A stretch of DNA of 64,000 nucleotides from Mucilaginibacter straminoryzae (GCF_022953055.1 NZ_JALJEJ010000001.1:620001-684000); one strand, 5' to 3'. Counted from the first letter of the stretch, positions 20,001-27,817 are shown. Made by a program: numbers and translations. The notes: generated from the letters alone by a model not told the origin.

Positions 20001-21157
20001 CGGCTGCCAAAACTACAGATGATCGGGATGCGCTAAAAGTAATCATATCAGATACCGGGATTGGTATACCGGCAGATCAGCAGCAGCATATTTTCAAACG
20101 GTTTTACCAGCACGATACTTCTGAGGTGATCCTAAATCAGGGAACGGGTATCGGGTTGTCTATCACAAAAGAGTTTGTTGAATTGCAGGGTGGCACTATT
20201 GCTTTAGAAAGCGAACCGGGCAAGGGAACAACTTTTACACTTGTTTTTCCATTCGAGAATATTGCAGCGACTGCGCCTGGCATTAATGAACCTGCTGAAG
20301 CGGTAGGTGAGAAGCAAACTGAATCCATCGATGCAGGAGATTTGAACCCGGTAGCAGCCCAGGAACAAGAGTCTGTTTTGCTGGTGGAAGATAACGACGA
20401 TTTCAGGTTTTATTTGAAGGAAAGCCTGAAAGGGCAGTATCGCATTTACGAGGCCTCAAACGGGAAAGAAGGTTGGCAGAAAGCATTATCCTGCCATCCG
20501 GACCTGATTGTTACCGATATCAGTATGCCGCACATGAATGGTATTGATCTGTGCCGCAAGTTGAAAAGCGATAAGCGTACCAGCTTTATCCCGGTGATTG
20601 TGCTCACGGCGCTTACCGGCGAACAGGATCAGTTAAGAGGGTTGGAAACCGGGGCGAGCGATTATTTGAACAAGCCGTTCAACTTCAGTGTGTTGAGCGC
20701 GAAAGTAGCGAACCTGATCAAGATCAACAGGAATTTAAGGACGACGTTTTCTAAACAGATCCAGATCATTCAGCCCGAAGTGCAGATTGATTCCCCGGAT
20801 GAAAAGCTATTGAGCAAGGTGGCGCAGTTTGTAGATGAGAAGCTGAACGATCCGGAATTTTCGATCGAGGAGTTGAGTAAATACCTGGCGATGAGTCGCA
20901 GTTCGCTGTATAACAAGATATTTGAACTTACCGGGTTAGCACCTGTAGAATATGTGCGCTCTATCAAATTGCAAAAGGCCGCTGTTTTACTGGCTAAGAG
21001 CCAGTACACCATCCGTGAGATTGCGTTTATGACAGGTTTCGGTACGCCGGGCTATTTCTCAAAACTGTTTAAGGCAAAATATAACATGTCGCCTTCTGAA
21101 TACTTAAACTCCAAAAGGAATGGCGCAAAGGCGAAGACTGAAGTGATTGACGATTGA
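17036..21157 (+). CDS. Hybrid two-component system sensor/regulator (HTCS 1)
   Basis: Single protein joining a periplasmic sugar sensor to its own DNA-binding output. Order: signal peptide/anchor (1-27), two seven-bladed propellers of Reg_prop repeats (repeated LWIGT-like motifs, about 35-690), a Y_Y_Y domain (about 715-790), a membrane helix near 800-820, HisKA with phospho-His857 (LSHEFRTP), HATPase (GIGIP, GTGIGL), receiver with Asp1161 (VTDISMP), and an AraC-type HTH at about 1240-1360. The 1373-residue length is normal. Such regulators respond to a breakdown oligosaccharide and activate the neighbouring utilisation locus, so this is the best candidate regulator of the 2-16739 enzymes. 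It converges on the transketolase genes. Confidence 0.95.
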   Translation: MFNNSRPYRYIYLTALLLMLSNIMLGQHINFTTLTTKSGLSSNTINGILKDRYGLMWFATADGLNRYDGSTFTVYRHHENDPSSFPANEIMCLFEDKEGRLWIGSAEGALILYDRLHDKFKAFTGCGFGKSVKSETIRAIAEDHRGRLWVSSYTGLWVIDFKANKTSLFTLNSIYPNSETFVTALSLYEDSKQTMWVGTSAGLLRYDEKRNQFERYLHDERNPSSLSSNVIKAIKQDPSGTLWLGTTNGLNQLNKDGRSFSRVALSSEKSVATGNIIYSLAADGNELWIGTEDGLAILNTRTLKSTLISPQQREMFSISDKSIRSIFIDKKGIYWLGTYQGGVDKFDKNLTLFNHKVSNPFDAQGLQSPMVTSFAQYDGKNVFVGTDNGGVQLFNTASGLFRSFTIRPANSSSDRISVLALKYARDGKLWIGTYRQGVFILDPRTGNYQQVVAGEGKNHISQNDIFCIEEDPAGRIWIGTNGGGIDIYDPVKKGFANYENIFVSARKLGLNNFIRAIAVGNNNEMWVGTSGAGVTVFNLTTGKVTQYNEWNSKLNSNVVNCILRDTKGQMWLGTAAGAAVFSPDKKHVSTYSEKDGLTNNVVHKILEDNQGLFWMTTNAGISNFNPATKKFNTFSRQNGVQDSPFNTGSGIRTADGHLFFGGNDGFNYFDPADLRSVKDVPPVMFTELRVANNKVYAGENSPISKQISLAKEIKLAYGQNFSISYVAVNYTNAHQDQYAYMLKGFDRDWNNVGKATTAYYTNIDPGTYTFMVRASNSAGVWSQTPTEVTVRILPPWWRTIYAYLAYFAFGLALLLYIRHRGIKKIKQELALEEEKREANRMHELDMAKINFLTNLSHEFRTPISLIMAPADKLLAMQTDKSVSREVTMINRNARRLLNLVNQLLDFRKMEEHELRLNLSEGDVVEFIREAVNSFQDLSERKKIALKFSSEINGYFANFDHDKIERIIFNLLSNAFKFTPSEGSIAVQLSAAKTTDDRDALKVIISDTGIGIPADQQQHIFKRFYQHDTSEVILNQGTGIGLSITKEFVELQGGTIALESEPGKGTTFTLVFPFENIAATAPGINEPAEAVGEKQTESIDAGDLNPVAAQEQESVLLVEDNDDFRFYLKESLKGQYRIYEASNGKEGWQKALSCHPDLIVTDISMPHMNGIDLCRKLKSDKRTSFIPVIVLTALTGEQDQLRGLETGASDYLNKPFNFSVLSAKVANLIKINRNLRTTFSKQIQIIQPEVQIDSPDEKLLSKVAQFVDEKLNDPEFSIEELSKYLAMSRSSLYNKIFELTGLAPVEYVRSIKLQKAAVLLAKSQYTIREIAFMTGFGTPGYFSKLFKAKYNMSPSEYLNSKRNGAKAKTEVIDD

Positions 21158-21277
21158 TTTTATTGGGTGAGTAGATGAATATTAACCTGTGGGCAGTTTT
21201 CTCTTAGGATCAAATGTTTTCTAATTGATGCTTCAGGTAGGGCACCGCATCAAGGTTATTTTATTCCGCTGTTGGGT

Positions 21278-21308
21278 AAAAAACAAGCGGCGACTCGCTC
21301 GCCGCTTG
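21278..21308 (-). terminator. Terminator of the transaldolase-transketolase operon
   Basis: Arms CAAGCGGCGA (21284-21293) and TCGCCGCTTG (21299-21308) around a 5-nt loop. On the minus strand the hairpin is followed directly by TTTTTT (bases 21283-21278), 90 bases beyond the transketolase stop. Confidence 0.8.
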
Positions 21309-21397
21309 ACACCAATTAAATCTAAGAATAAAACCCATCTTGAGATGGCAGATCAAGGCTGATCTGATTTGAGAGAATATTAACTTTATTGTAAAAC

Positions 21398-22357
21398 TTA
21401 CTTTTGTTTTCTGGCGATGGCATTTTTAGCAGCGATGACGATGTGCTTGCTGTCGAGGCCATACTTGGTCATGAGCTGCTCAGGGGTACCGGACTCGCCG
21501 AAAGAATCATTCACGGCGATGTACTCCTGCGGTGCAGGATAATGTTTGGCCAGTACCTGCGCTACGCTGTCACCCAGGCCGCCGAGGCGGTTATGCTCTT
21601 CAGCCGTGACCACACAACCCGTTTTACGTACCGAAGCTAAAATGGCTTCCTCGTCCAAAGGTTTGATGGTGTGGATGTTGATAATCTCGGCATCGATGCC
21701 TTCTTCGGCTAACTGTTCCCCCGCTAAAATGGCTTCCCAAACCAGGTGCCCGGTTGCAAAAATGGATACAGCTTTCCCTTCATTGACCATCCAAGCCTTG
21801 CCGATCTCGAACTTCTGATCAGGATCGGTAAAGATGGGTACAACCGGACGGCCGAACCGCAGGTATACCGGGCCATGATGCTTGGCAATAGCAATGGTAG
21901 CAGCTTTGGTCTGGTTGTAATCACAAGGATTAATAACGGTCATGCCCGGCAGCATCTTCATCATGCCCAGGTCTTCCAGGATCTGGTGGGTCGCACCATC
22001 CTCGCCCAGGGTTAAACCCGCGTGCGAAGCGCAGATCTTCACGTTCTTGTCCGAATATGCGATGGACTGACGGATCTGGTCATAAACGCGCCCGGTAGAG
22101 AAGTTGGCAAAGGTACCGGTAAAAGGGATCTTACCGCCGATGGTTAACCCGGCAGCAATACCCATCATGTTGGCTTCGGCAATACCGACCTGGAAGAAAC
22201 GCTCAGGGAAGGCATTGATAAAGTCCTGCATTTTAAGCGAGCCTACCAGGTCGGCACAAAGGGCCACCACCTGGTCGTTTTGCTTACCCGCTTCGAGTAA
22301 GCCCGCCCCAAAACCGGAACGGGTATCTTTTTTATCTGTGTAAGTGTATTTTTTCAT
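21398..22357 (-). CDS. Transketolase, C-terminal subunit (split enzyme)
   Basis: Carries the pyrimidine-binding and C-terminal domains of a two-subunit transketolase, which moves two-carbon ketol units between pentose, tetrose and triose phosphates in the non-oxidative pentose phosphate pathway. The 319-residue length is right for this half. Glu61 in VGIAEANM is the conserved thiamine-diphosphate-activating glutamate, and GEDGATHQ is also typical. It needs the N-terminal subunit at 22646-23494 on the same strand, but 288 bases of repeat-bearing DNA separate them, more than is usual inside such an operon. The transcript probably ends at 21278-21308. Confidence 0.93.
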   Translation of the reverse strand: MKKYTYTDKKDTRSGFGAGLLEAGKQNDQVVALCADLVGSLKMQDFINAFPERFFQVGIAEANMMGIAAGLTIGGKIPFTGTFANFSTGRVYDQIRQSIAYSDKNVKICASHAGLTLGEDGATHQILEDLGMMKMLPGMTVINPCDYNQTKAATIAIAKHHGPVYLRFGRPVVPIFTDPDQKFEIGKAWMVNEGKAVSIFATGHLVWEAILAGEQLAEEGIDAEIINIHTIKPLDEEAILASVRKTGCVVTAEEHNRLGGLGDSVAQVLAKHYPAPQEYIAVNDSFGESGTPEQLMTKYGLDSKHIVIAAKNAIARKQK

Positions 22358-22467
22358 TATTCAGTTTTCAGGTTCGGGTATTCAGTTGCGTGTTAAGGGT
22401 GTGCACATACTGTCATTGATCTCCTTCCACCCGCTCCCCGCACCTCGCTACTCGTAACTATCTTGTT

Positions 22468-22509
22468 TCTTAGCCTCTTTTTAAATCCTCCTCGGTAGGG
22501 AGAACTTTA
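22468..22509. repeat. REP-like intergenic repeat, copy A
   Basis: A 42-base unit starting TCTTAGCC and containing TTAAATCCTCC, then CGGTAGGGAG and ACTTTA. It is identical to copy B at 38 of 42 positions, and every difference is a transition. It lies between the two transketolase subunit genes. Confidence 0.7.
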
Positions 22510-22542
22510 GATTGAGTTTTATTTGTTGTGTTAAGTCTTGAC

Positions 22543-22584
22543 TCTTAGCCCCTTCTTAAATCCTCCCCGGTAGGGAGGACTTTA
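22543..22584. repeat. REP-like intergenic repeat, copy B
   Basis: Second copy of the 42-base unit, 75 bases after copy A. Here the centre forms a perfect 7-bp stem TCCTCCC/GGGAGGA around CGGTA. The stretches between and after the copies repeat GTCTTGACTCTT (around 22535 and 22604). The layout resembles palindromic extragenic elements dispersed in related genomes; only these two copies are in the window. Confidence 0.7.
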
Positions 22585-22645
22585 AAAGGCTTTATGGTTA
22601 ATGTCTTGACTCTTGATTCTTGTTTCTTGGCTCTGCCGAAGGCCG

Positions 22646-23494
22646 TTAATAATCTCCCAGTGTTTCTTCCAGTTGCGCTAAAGCCTGTGCTAACTGCGCA
22701 TCGTTCGGTGCAACACCATGCCATTTGTGGCTGCCCATCATAAAGTCGACGCCATAGCCCATTTCGGTATGCATCAGGATCACGACAGGTTTACCCTGGC
22801 CGGTACGGCTTTTCGCTTCTGTAAGAGTAGCCAGTAAAGCTTCCATAACATTGCCTTGGGTTTCCAGTACATCCCAGCCGAAAGCTGCCCACTTGGCATG
22901 CAGGTCGCCTAAAGATAACACCTTACTGGTCGGCCCGTCAATCTGCTGGCCGTTGTAATCTACGGTAGCAATTAAGTTGTCTACTTTGTTGTGTGCGGCA
23001 AACATCATGGCTTCCCAGATCTGGCCTTCCTGTAATTCGCCGTCGCCATGCAGGGTATACACTAAAGCGTCGTCCCCGTTCAGCTTTTTAGCTAAAGCGG
23101 CGCCGATACCTACAGATAAACCCTGGCCCAAAGAACCCGAAGCGATGCGTACACCTGGTAAGCCTTCGTGGGTAGTCGGGTGGCCCTGTAGCCTGGAATT
23201 CAGCTTACGGAAAGTACCCAGCTCTGCTTTATCGAAATAACCGGAATGGGCTAAAACGGAATAGAAAACCGGGGAGATGTGCCCGTTGGACAGGAAGAAG
23301 AGATCCTGGCCTTTGCCGTCCATATCAAAAGGGACAGGCTGGTGCTTCATCACAGAAAAATAAAGGGCAACCAGGAAATCGGTACAACCGAGTGAACCAC
23401 CCGGGTGACCGGACTGGCAGCCGTGCACCATGCGTACAATGTCGCGCCTCACCTGCGAGGATACGCGCTTTAATTCAGTAATATCGTTCGTCAT
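22646..23494 (-). CDS. Transketolase, N-terminal subunit (split enzyme)
   Basis: Thiamine-diphosphate-binding half of a two-subunit transketolase, 282 residues. Visible features are SGHPGGSLG at 28-36, the GDG of the cofactor/Mg site at 150-152 (GDGELQEGQ) and the paired Asn181 (DYNGQQ). It starts 19 bases after the transaldolase stop, so the two share a transcript. Together with the C-terminal subunit and transaldolase it supplies the non-oxidative pentose phosphate pathway, the route for xylose and arabinose released by the adjacent enzymes. Confidence 0.94.
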   Translation of the reverse strand: MTNDITELKRVSSQVRRDIVRMVHGCQSGHPGGSLGCTDFLVALYFSVMKHQPVPFDMDGKGQDLFFLSNGHISPVFYSVLAHSGYFDKAELGTFRKLNSRLQGHPTTHEGLPGVRIASGSLGQGLSVGIGAALAKKLNGDDALVYTLHGDGELQEGQIWEAMMFAAHNKVDNLIATVDYNGQQIDGPTSKVLSLGDLHAKWAAFGWDVLETQGNVMEALLATLTEAKSRTGQGKPVVILMHTEMGYGVDFMMGSHKWHGVAPNDAQLAQALAQLEETLGDY

Positions 23495-23513
23495 TAATTA
23501 TAAAAGTCAATAT

Positions 23514-24182
23514 TTAAACTTTAGCCGCTTGTTCTGCCTTGGCATGGTCTGCCAGGAATTGCGCTAAGCCATTGTCTGTTAACGGGTGCTTCAGCAGGGC
23601 AGTAATGGCACTCAGCGGACCGGTGATTACATCTGCACCCACTTTTGCGCAATTTACAATGTGCATGGCGTGGCGAACAGAAGCAGCCAGAATCTGGGTT
23701 TCGTAACCATAGTTGTCATAGATCAGACGGATGTCTTCGATCAGTTGCATCCCGTCGGTAGAAACATCATCCAGACGGCCGATGAAAGGAGATACATAAG
23801 TTGCACCTGCTTTAGCCGCTAGCAAAGCCTGCCCAGCAGAGAATACCAGTGTACAGTTGGTACGTATACCCTGATCGGTAAAGTAACGGATAGCTTTTAC
23901 ACCGTCTTTAATCATCGGTACTTTTACCACAATCTTTTCGTGCAGTTTGGCTAAAGCTTCGCCTTCGGCAACCATTTCGTCAAAAGTGGTCGAGATTACT
24001 TCAGCGCTTACATCGCCATCCACAATTTCGCAAATGGCCTTATAATGGTTGATCACGTTATCATGACCAGAGATACCTTCTTTAGCCATCAAAGATGGGT
24101 TAGTGGTTACCCCGTCAAGAATACCTAAATCGTATGCTTCTTTGATCTGTGCCAGGTTAGCTGTATCAATAAAAAATTTCAT
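23514..24182 (-). CDS. tal: Transaldolase (TalC/FSA subfamily)
   Basis: Small 222-residue transaldolase of the TalC/fructose-6-phosphate aldolase group; transfers dihydroxyacetone from sedoheptulose-7-phosphate to glyceraldehyde-3-phosphate. Seen: [10 protein letters not shown] start, TTNPSL, Schiff-base Lys87 in VVKVPM. Residue 61 is Glu and residue 133 is Phe (SPFIGR), where true fructose-6-phosphate aldolases carry Gln and Tyr; this favours transaldolase activity. It is first gene of the operon with both transketolase subunits. An operator-like 15-mer lies 91 bases upstream (24274-24288), matching the one before the SDR gene. Confidence 0.93.
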   Translation of the reverse strand: MKFFIDTANLAQIKEAYDLGILDGVTTNPSLMAKEGISGHDNVINHYKAICEIVDGDVSAEVISTTFDEMVAEGEALAKLHEKIVVKVPMIKDGVKAIRYFTDQGIRTNCTLVFSAGQALLAAKAGATYVSPFIGRLDDVSTDGMQLIEDIRLIYDNYGYETQILAASVRHAMHIVNCAKVGADVITGPLSAITALLKHPLTDNGLAQFLADHAKAEQAAKV

Positions 24183-24273
24183 ATCTGCTTATCATGCTTT
24201 CGCCCAAATGGGGCAGTCGGCCGGTTTAATTTTAGTTACAGCAGTAAAGTTGTAAAATAAAATTGAAATATCA

Positions 24274-24288
24274 ACAATCGATTGCATA
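24274..24288 (+). promoter_or_regulatory. LacI-type operator-like site 3 (tal side)
   Basis: ACAATCGATTGCATA, containing the palindrome CAATCGATTG. It is identical to site 2 (7486-7500) except for one base and lies 91 bases upstream of the tal start codon. Confidence 0.55.
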
Positions 24289-24314
24289 TAAAAAATCATT
24301 TTTGATTTTTTATA
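24287..24314. promoter_or_regulatory. Perfect 12-bp AT-rich inverted repeat beside operator site 3
   Basis: Arms TATAAAAAATCA and TGATTTTTTATA around TTTT. The left arm shares its first two bases with operator-like site 3, so protein binding at one could affect the other. It could also act as a terminator-like barrier, though no gene ends here. Confidence 0.45.
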
Positions 24315-24416
24315 GATTTCGAGACTGTTCTCATTAGATTCACTGTTGCTTATTAATCTATTGTTTTACTTGATATTATATGGTGTATAGTTGGCTATCA
24401 TGATTTCTTAATAAAT

Positions 24417-24431
24417 GAAATCGGTTGCATA
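24417..24431 (+). promoter_or_regulatory. LacI-type operator-like site 4 (receiver gene side)
   Basis: GAAATCGGTTGCATA matches site 3 at 12 of 15 positions, in the same orientation. It lies 84 bases upstream of the single-receiver gene. It is the weakest of the four. Confidence 0.35.
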
Positions 24432-24515
24432 ATTAAAACGCTTTTGAAGAAAAGTATTTGCTTTTCTTTGAATAAAAAATGCGAGGTGTTAATTTTGAAT
24501 TAACAGAAACCGGTC

Positions 24516-24884
24516 ATGAAAAAGAAAGTTCTCCTGATAGAAGATAACCAGGATATAAGGGAAAGTGCAGCCGAACTGTTAGCGCTTTGTGGCTTCGAGG
24601 TATTTGTTGCAGAAAGCGGTGAAGAAGGCTTGTTACTTATCCGGAACCAACCTGACGTGGTGATATCTGATGTGGTGATGCAAAACATGAGCGGCTATGA
24701 AGTATTTAACCGATTGCAAGCCGATGAAAGCACCCGTAACATCCCTTTTATTTTCACAACCGCGCTTTCTGAAAAGAAAGATCAGCTGAAAGCTTTTGAA
24801 TTGGGTGTGCAAAATTATCTGATTAAACCCTATGACGAGCGGGAGCTTTTAAGCTGTATAAAAAAATGTCTTCAGATCGAATAG
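24516..24884 (+). CDS. Single-domain response regulator (CheY-like receiver)
   Basis: Cytoplasmic phosphoacceptor of 122 residues consisting only of a receiver: acidic pocket LLIEDNQD (E9, D10), phospho-Asp52 in VISDVVM, the TTALSE switch region near 81-86 and the invariant Lys in LIKPYDE near 103. It has no output domain, so it must work by protein contact or as a phosphorelay intermediate. The membrane kinase at 25021 follows 136 bases later on the same strand and is the obvious partner, although an inverted repeat lies between them. Confidence 0.93.
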   Translation: MKKKVLLIEDNQDIRESAAELLALCGFEVFVAESGEEGLLLIRNQPDVVISDVVMQNMSGYEVFNRLQADESTRNIPFIFTTALSEKKDQLKAFELGVQNYLIKPYDERELLSCIKKCLQIE

Positions 24885-24979
24885 CCGGTATGCAATTCTT
24901 GCCCCGTGTTTGATAAATCTCCGTATTTGCTATGTTTCAGATCATTTTTTTAATGCCTGAAACACGACAGTTTTGTACT

Positions 24980-25005
24980 TTATTACTGTAGGCTTGCAGT
25001 AATAA
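24980..25005 (+). promoter_or_regulatory. Perfect 9-bp inverted repeat before the membrane kinase
   Basis: Arms TTATTACTG and CAGTAATAA around an 8-nt loop, ending 15 bases before the kinase ATG. There is no T-run, so an operator or a structure affecting translation start is more likely than a terminator. Confidence 0.45.
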
Positions 25006-25020
25006 TAAGGTATAATAAGC

Positions 25021-26400
25021 ATGTCTGTAAGTTTTTTTGAAACGCTAACTGCCCAGATCCGGAAAAACCTGTCTGTACTTTGTGTAGTTTCTTTCGGGGC
25101 GGTTATCGCTGCGGGGATGGTTTCGCTTTATTATTTCCATGCGCAAGACCGTAAAGAACTGGCTGTAGAAAGTATGCATATATTGCTGAACAAAGCCACT
25201 GTTGCCGAACAGCATTTGAGCGAAGCTTTCATATCCAGGTCACTCTATAGCGACCAGAATAAAACCGTTTTTAATCGCCTGGCGCTTGCCGGGGTAGACA
25301 AGGCGCTATTGGTTCTGGATACGTTGGAACAAACAAAAAGTACGGGCACGTACCCAACCATTCAATCTACGCTAAAGTTACTGAGGGCATTACAGGCAGC
25401 CTGGCAGCCAACAGGAACCGCTGAAAATAGTTTGAGCGTTGCTGATCAGCAAAAGGCGATGAGGCAAATATTGTTTAATCTGGAAAGTGTGCGCCAGCGC
25501 GAAAGCAAAATGCTGCAAACCTTAACCGGCGATAACCAGCGCTTACGCCGGCGTACAGAAACGGTGATCATTTCGGGTACGGTTTTGATCCTGATCATGA
25601 CCACGCTGCTTATTCTTTTTTCTATTGCAGAATATCGTAACAGAAGGAAAGTTCAGGAAAAAGAGGCCGAACTGGATCTGTTGAAAGAGAACTTTATTAC
25701 GCTGGCTTCGCACGAGTTCAGAACACCGTTGAGCGCTATTCAGCTGTCGGCATCTCTTCTGGCAAAGTACGCTGTTAAAAGCGAGATGCAGCAGGTGGAT
25801 AAGCACGCCGCCAAAATAAGGGAGAATGTTTATCACCTGAAGTGTATGCTGGAAGACTTCCTTTCGGTAGAGCAATTGCACAAAGGTGATATACAGCCCG
25901 TATTAGAATGGTTTGATGTAGACTTGCTGGCCGAGGAAATTTTCAGGGAGAGCAGGGGCTTGTTTCAGCAGGGGCAGGAATTTTCTTATGCCTGTAATAC
26001 CCGCGGATTGCAGGCTTTTTTAGATAGAAGGCTGCTTAAGGCAACAGTTATTACTTTATTATCAAATGCAGCGAAATATTCTGGCGAACATACTGCAATT
26101 ACACTGCATATCCAGGTAAGCGGAAACATGCTCGAACTGGTGGTGAAAGATAACGGCAAAGGGATTTCCGGCGAACAGCAGCGCAAGTTGTTCGATCCCT
26201 TTTATCGCGTTCAGCAAAATGGAAATATCCCCGGCACGGGGCTGGGTTTGTACGTAGCCCGCAAATATGTAGAACTGATGAATGGTCGCCTTGGTGTGTT
26301 CAGTATTCCTAACCGGGAAACCTCTTTTCGTATTGTATTTCCATCCGCTGCTGGTTATGCAAGTGCAGAAGGGGGCTTGGATATAGCGGTATCCATATAA
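25021..26400 (+). CDS. Membrane sensor histidine kinase
   Basis: Inner-membrane kinase of 459 residues. Helix 1 at about 15-40 and helix 2 at about 182-203 flank a mostly helical extracytoplasmic domain that resembles a CHASE3/four-helix sensor. Then HisKA with phospho-His231 (LASHEFRTP) and HATPase with N box near LLSNAAKY, then DNGKGIS and GTGLGLY. There is no receiver or output domain; the CheY-like protein just upstream is the likely acceptor. The signal sensed is unknown. Confidence 0.92.
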   Translation: MSVSFFETLTAQIRKNLSVLCVVSFGAVIAAGMVSLYYFHAQDRKELAVESMHILLNKATVAEQHLSEAFISRSLYSDQNKTVFNRLALAGVDKALLVLDTLEQTKSTGTYPTIQSTLKLLRALQAAWQPTGTAENSLSVADQQKAMRQILFNLESVRQRESKMLQTLTGDNQRLRRRTETVIISGTVLILIMTTLLILFSIAEYRNRRKVQEKEAELDLLKENFITLASHEFRTPLSAIQLSASLLAKYAVKSEMQQVDKHAAKIRENVYHLKCMLEDFLSVEQLHKGDIQPVLEWFDVDLLAEEIFRESRGLFQQGQEFSYACNTRGLQAFLDRRLLKATVITLLSNAAKYSGEHTAITLHIQVSGNMLELVVKDNGKGISGEQQRKLFDPFYRVQQNGNIPGTGLGLYVARKYVELMNGRLGVFSIPNRETSFRIVFPSAAGYASAEGGLDIAVSI

Positions 26401-26578
26401 AGGTTGTCACCCATCTCTCTCAAAGGTAATATATCTTCCCAGCCAGTTAATGATTCCAAGTTTTGAAGATATTTTCTAAAATATAGAAAATGCTTTTTTA
26501 TAAGGTGTTGATTTTCAGTGGTTATTTGTTTTGGCATAAGCTTGGTAAAGCCGTTTGTCAATCTAAAGACAATAACCA

Positions 26579-27730
26579 ATGGCACCACTTATCCTTTATA
26601 ATTCAGAACTAAATTTCCGTTCTTCGGGTAATCATAACCCTGGGAGCGCAATTGGCGAAAGTCTCTTTAAGAGATACGCTTCAAGGATGAACATCATCCG
26701 GTTTTGTGCGATGCTGTCAATTGTTTGGGGGCACAGCCTTTACGGCTGGGAGAAAGGGGTTTTCAGCGATGCGCAGTTCAGGCTAATGCAGCCCCTGATG
26801 CTGGAAGCGGGAAGATTAGGCACCATATGCTTTTTCATTATTTCCGGGTTCTTTGTGCACGATAAAGTGCTGGACGGAAGCATTGCGGTTTATTTAAAAA
26901 ACACGTTTCATAAGCAATTGCTGCCTTGGCTGGCCTGCCTGTCGTTATTTGTTTCGATTGAAACCTTCCATCAGCCCTACCATGGGGTTTCAGATACCAT
27001 GAAACTGATTTGTACTCTTTACAAAGCTTATGTATTTCACGCGGCATTCTGGTTTATACCCGTTTCAATTATTTCTTCGCTTATATTGTTATTACTAAGA
27101 AGATGGGTGTTCAAGATGCATTTTGGGGGGATACTGCTTCTTGTTTCACTGTTTTATGCCGTGAACCTGTATTTCGGCTGGATATCAGCTAACCACACCA
27201 AAGCGTTTGCCGGTTATATCTTTTATATGTGGCTGGGGCTACAGTTGCGCTCCCGGCTGGTTACGTTTCATAACTATATCTCGCGCCTGTCAGATCGCAC
27301 CGTTTTAATACTATTGGTAAGCGCCTTTTTGTTAGCCTGTTTAGAAGGCAGGTTATTGACAAGCGTTGGTTCTGAAGATCCATACGCTTCGCTGCGCGTT
27401 ACCAATGGTTTTGCCTCGGTTATCTTTTTTACAGCCTTATTAAAGTCGTCACATTTTCGTTTTATCAGCCATCTTAATCCAAGGAAATACATTTACGGGG
27501 TTTACCTTATTCATTGCATTATTATTACCGAAATGATGCCGCTGATGAGCGGTGTCGCTTCTGCAACACATGTATCCAGTCATCTGGCTTTGTACATCGT
27601 ACTGCAAGTCTTGTTCTTTTCGCTGGCAATGGCAATATCCTACGTTTCTGTATGCTTATTTTACCATTTTAAAGTAGTGTTCAGAGGAACAGAAGTGTGC
27701 AGCGAAAAAATGATTCTTGCCACAAATTAA
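26579..27730 (+). CDS. Acyltransferase-3 family membrane protein
   Basis: Integral inner-membrane protein of 383 residues with about ten hydrophobic helices. The family signature is in the first helix: R-F-C-A-M-L-S-I-V-W-G-H, with the conserved His at residue 52. Members transfer acetyl or other acyl groups to exported sugars or polysaccharides (OafA, exopolysaccharide and Nod-factor modifiers). No glycosyltransferase or polysaccharide gene is next to it; its neighbours are a sensor kinase and a sigma-54-type regulator. The ATG at 26579 gives a 36-residue cytoplasmic tail; the Met at residue 37 is an alternative start. Confidence 0.85.
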   Translation: MAPLILYNSELNFRSSGNHNPGSAIGESLFKRYASRMNIIRFCAMLSIVWGHSLYGWEKGVFSDAQFRLMQPLMLEAGRLGTICFFIISGFFVHDKVLDGSIAVYLKNTFHKQLLPWLACLSLFVSIETFHQPYHGVSDTMKLICTLYKAYVFHAAFWFIPVSIISSLILLLLRRWVFKMHFGGILLLVSLFYAVNLYFGWISANHTKAFAGYIFYMWLGLQLRSRLVTFHNYISRLSDRTVLILLVSAFLLACLEGRLLTSVGSEDPYASLRVTNGFASVIFFTALLKSSHFRFISHLNPRKYIYGVYLIHCIIITEMMPLMSGVASATHVSSHLALYIVLQVLFFSLAMAISYVSVCLFYHFKVVFRGTEVCSEKMILATN

Positions 27731-27766
27731 TTCATATTAAATTCGTAAATATGTATGACGTAACTT

Positions 27767-27778
27767 AATAACGTTATT
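27767..27778. promoter_or_regulatory. Palindrome AATAACGTTATT upstream of the sigma-54 regulator
   Basis: A 12-bp perfect palindrome 39 bases before the regulator ATG, within a short 87-base gap after the acyltransferase gene. It could be an operator; nothing else supports this. Confidence 0.3.
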
Positions 27779-27817
27779 GGCGTAAAAACGTCAAACCCCT
27801 GATTAATTATTCCTAAG

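Larger units (their letters stand above)
24183..24515. other. Divergent regulatory region between tal and the receiver gene
   Basis: This 333-base very AT-rich gap contains no gene. It holds two 15-mer operator-like sites (24274-24288 and 24417-24431), a perfect 12-bp inverted repeat abutting the first (24287-24314), and an 8-bp inverted repeat AAGAAAAG/CTTTTCTT at 24447-24468 close to the receiver gene. Confidence 0.6.

Noticed and set aside
26401..26578. Sigma-54 promoter before the acyltransferase gene
   Set aside because: No GG-N10-GC arrangement is present; the nearest candidate (around 26543) lacks the GC.
26355..26588. 77-codon minus-strand ORF after the membrane kinase
   Set aside because: It overlaps the kinase's 3' coding end and the acyltransferase start and has no recognisable domain.
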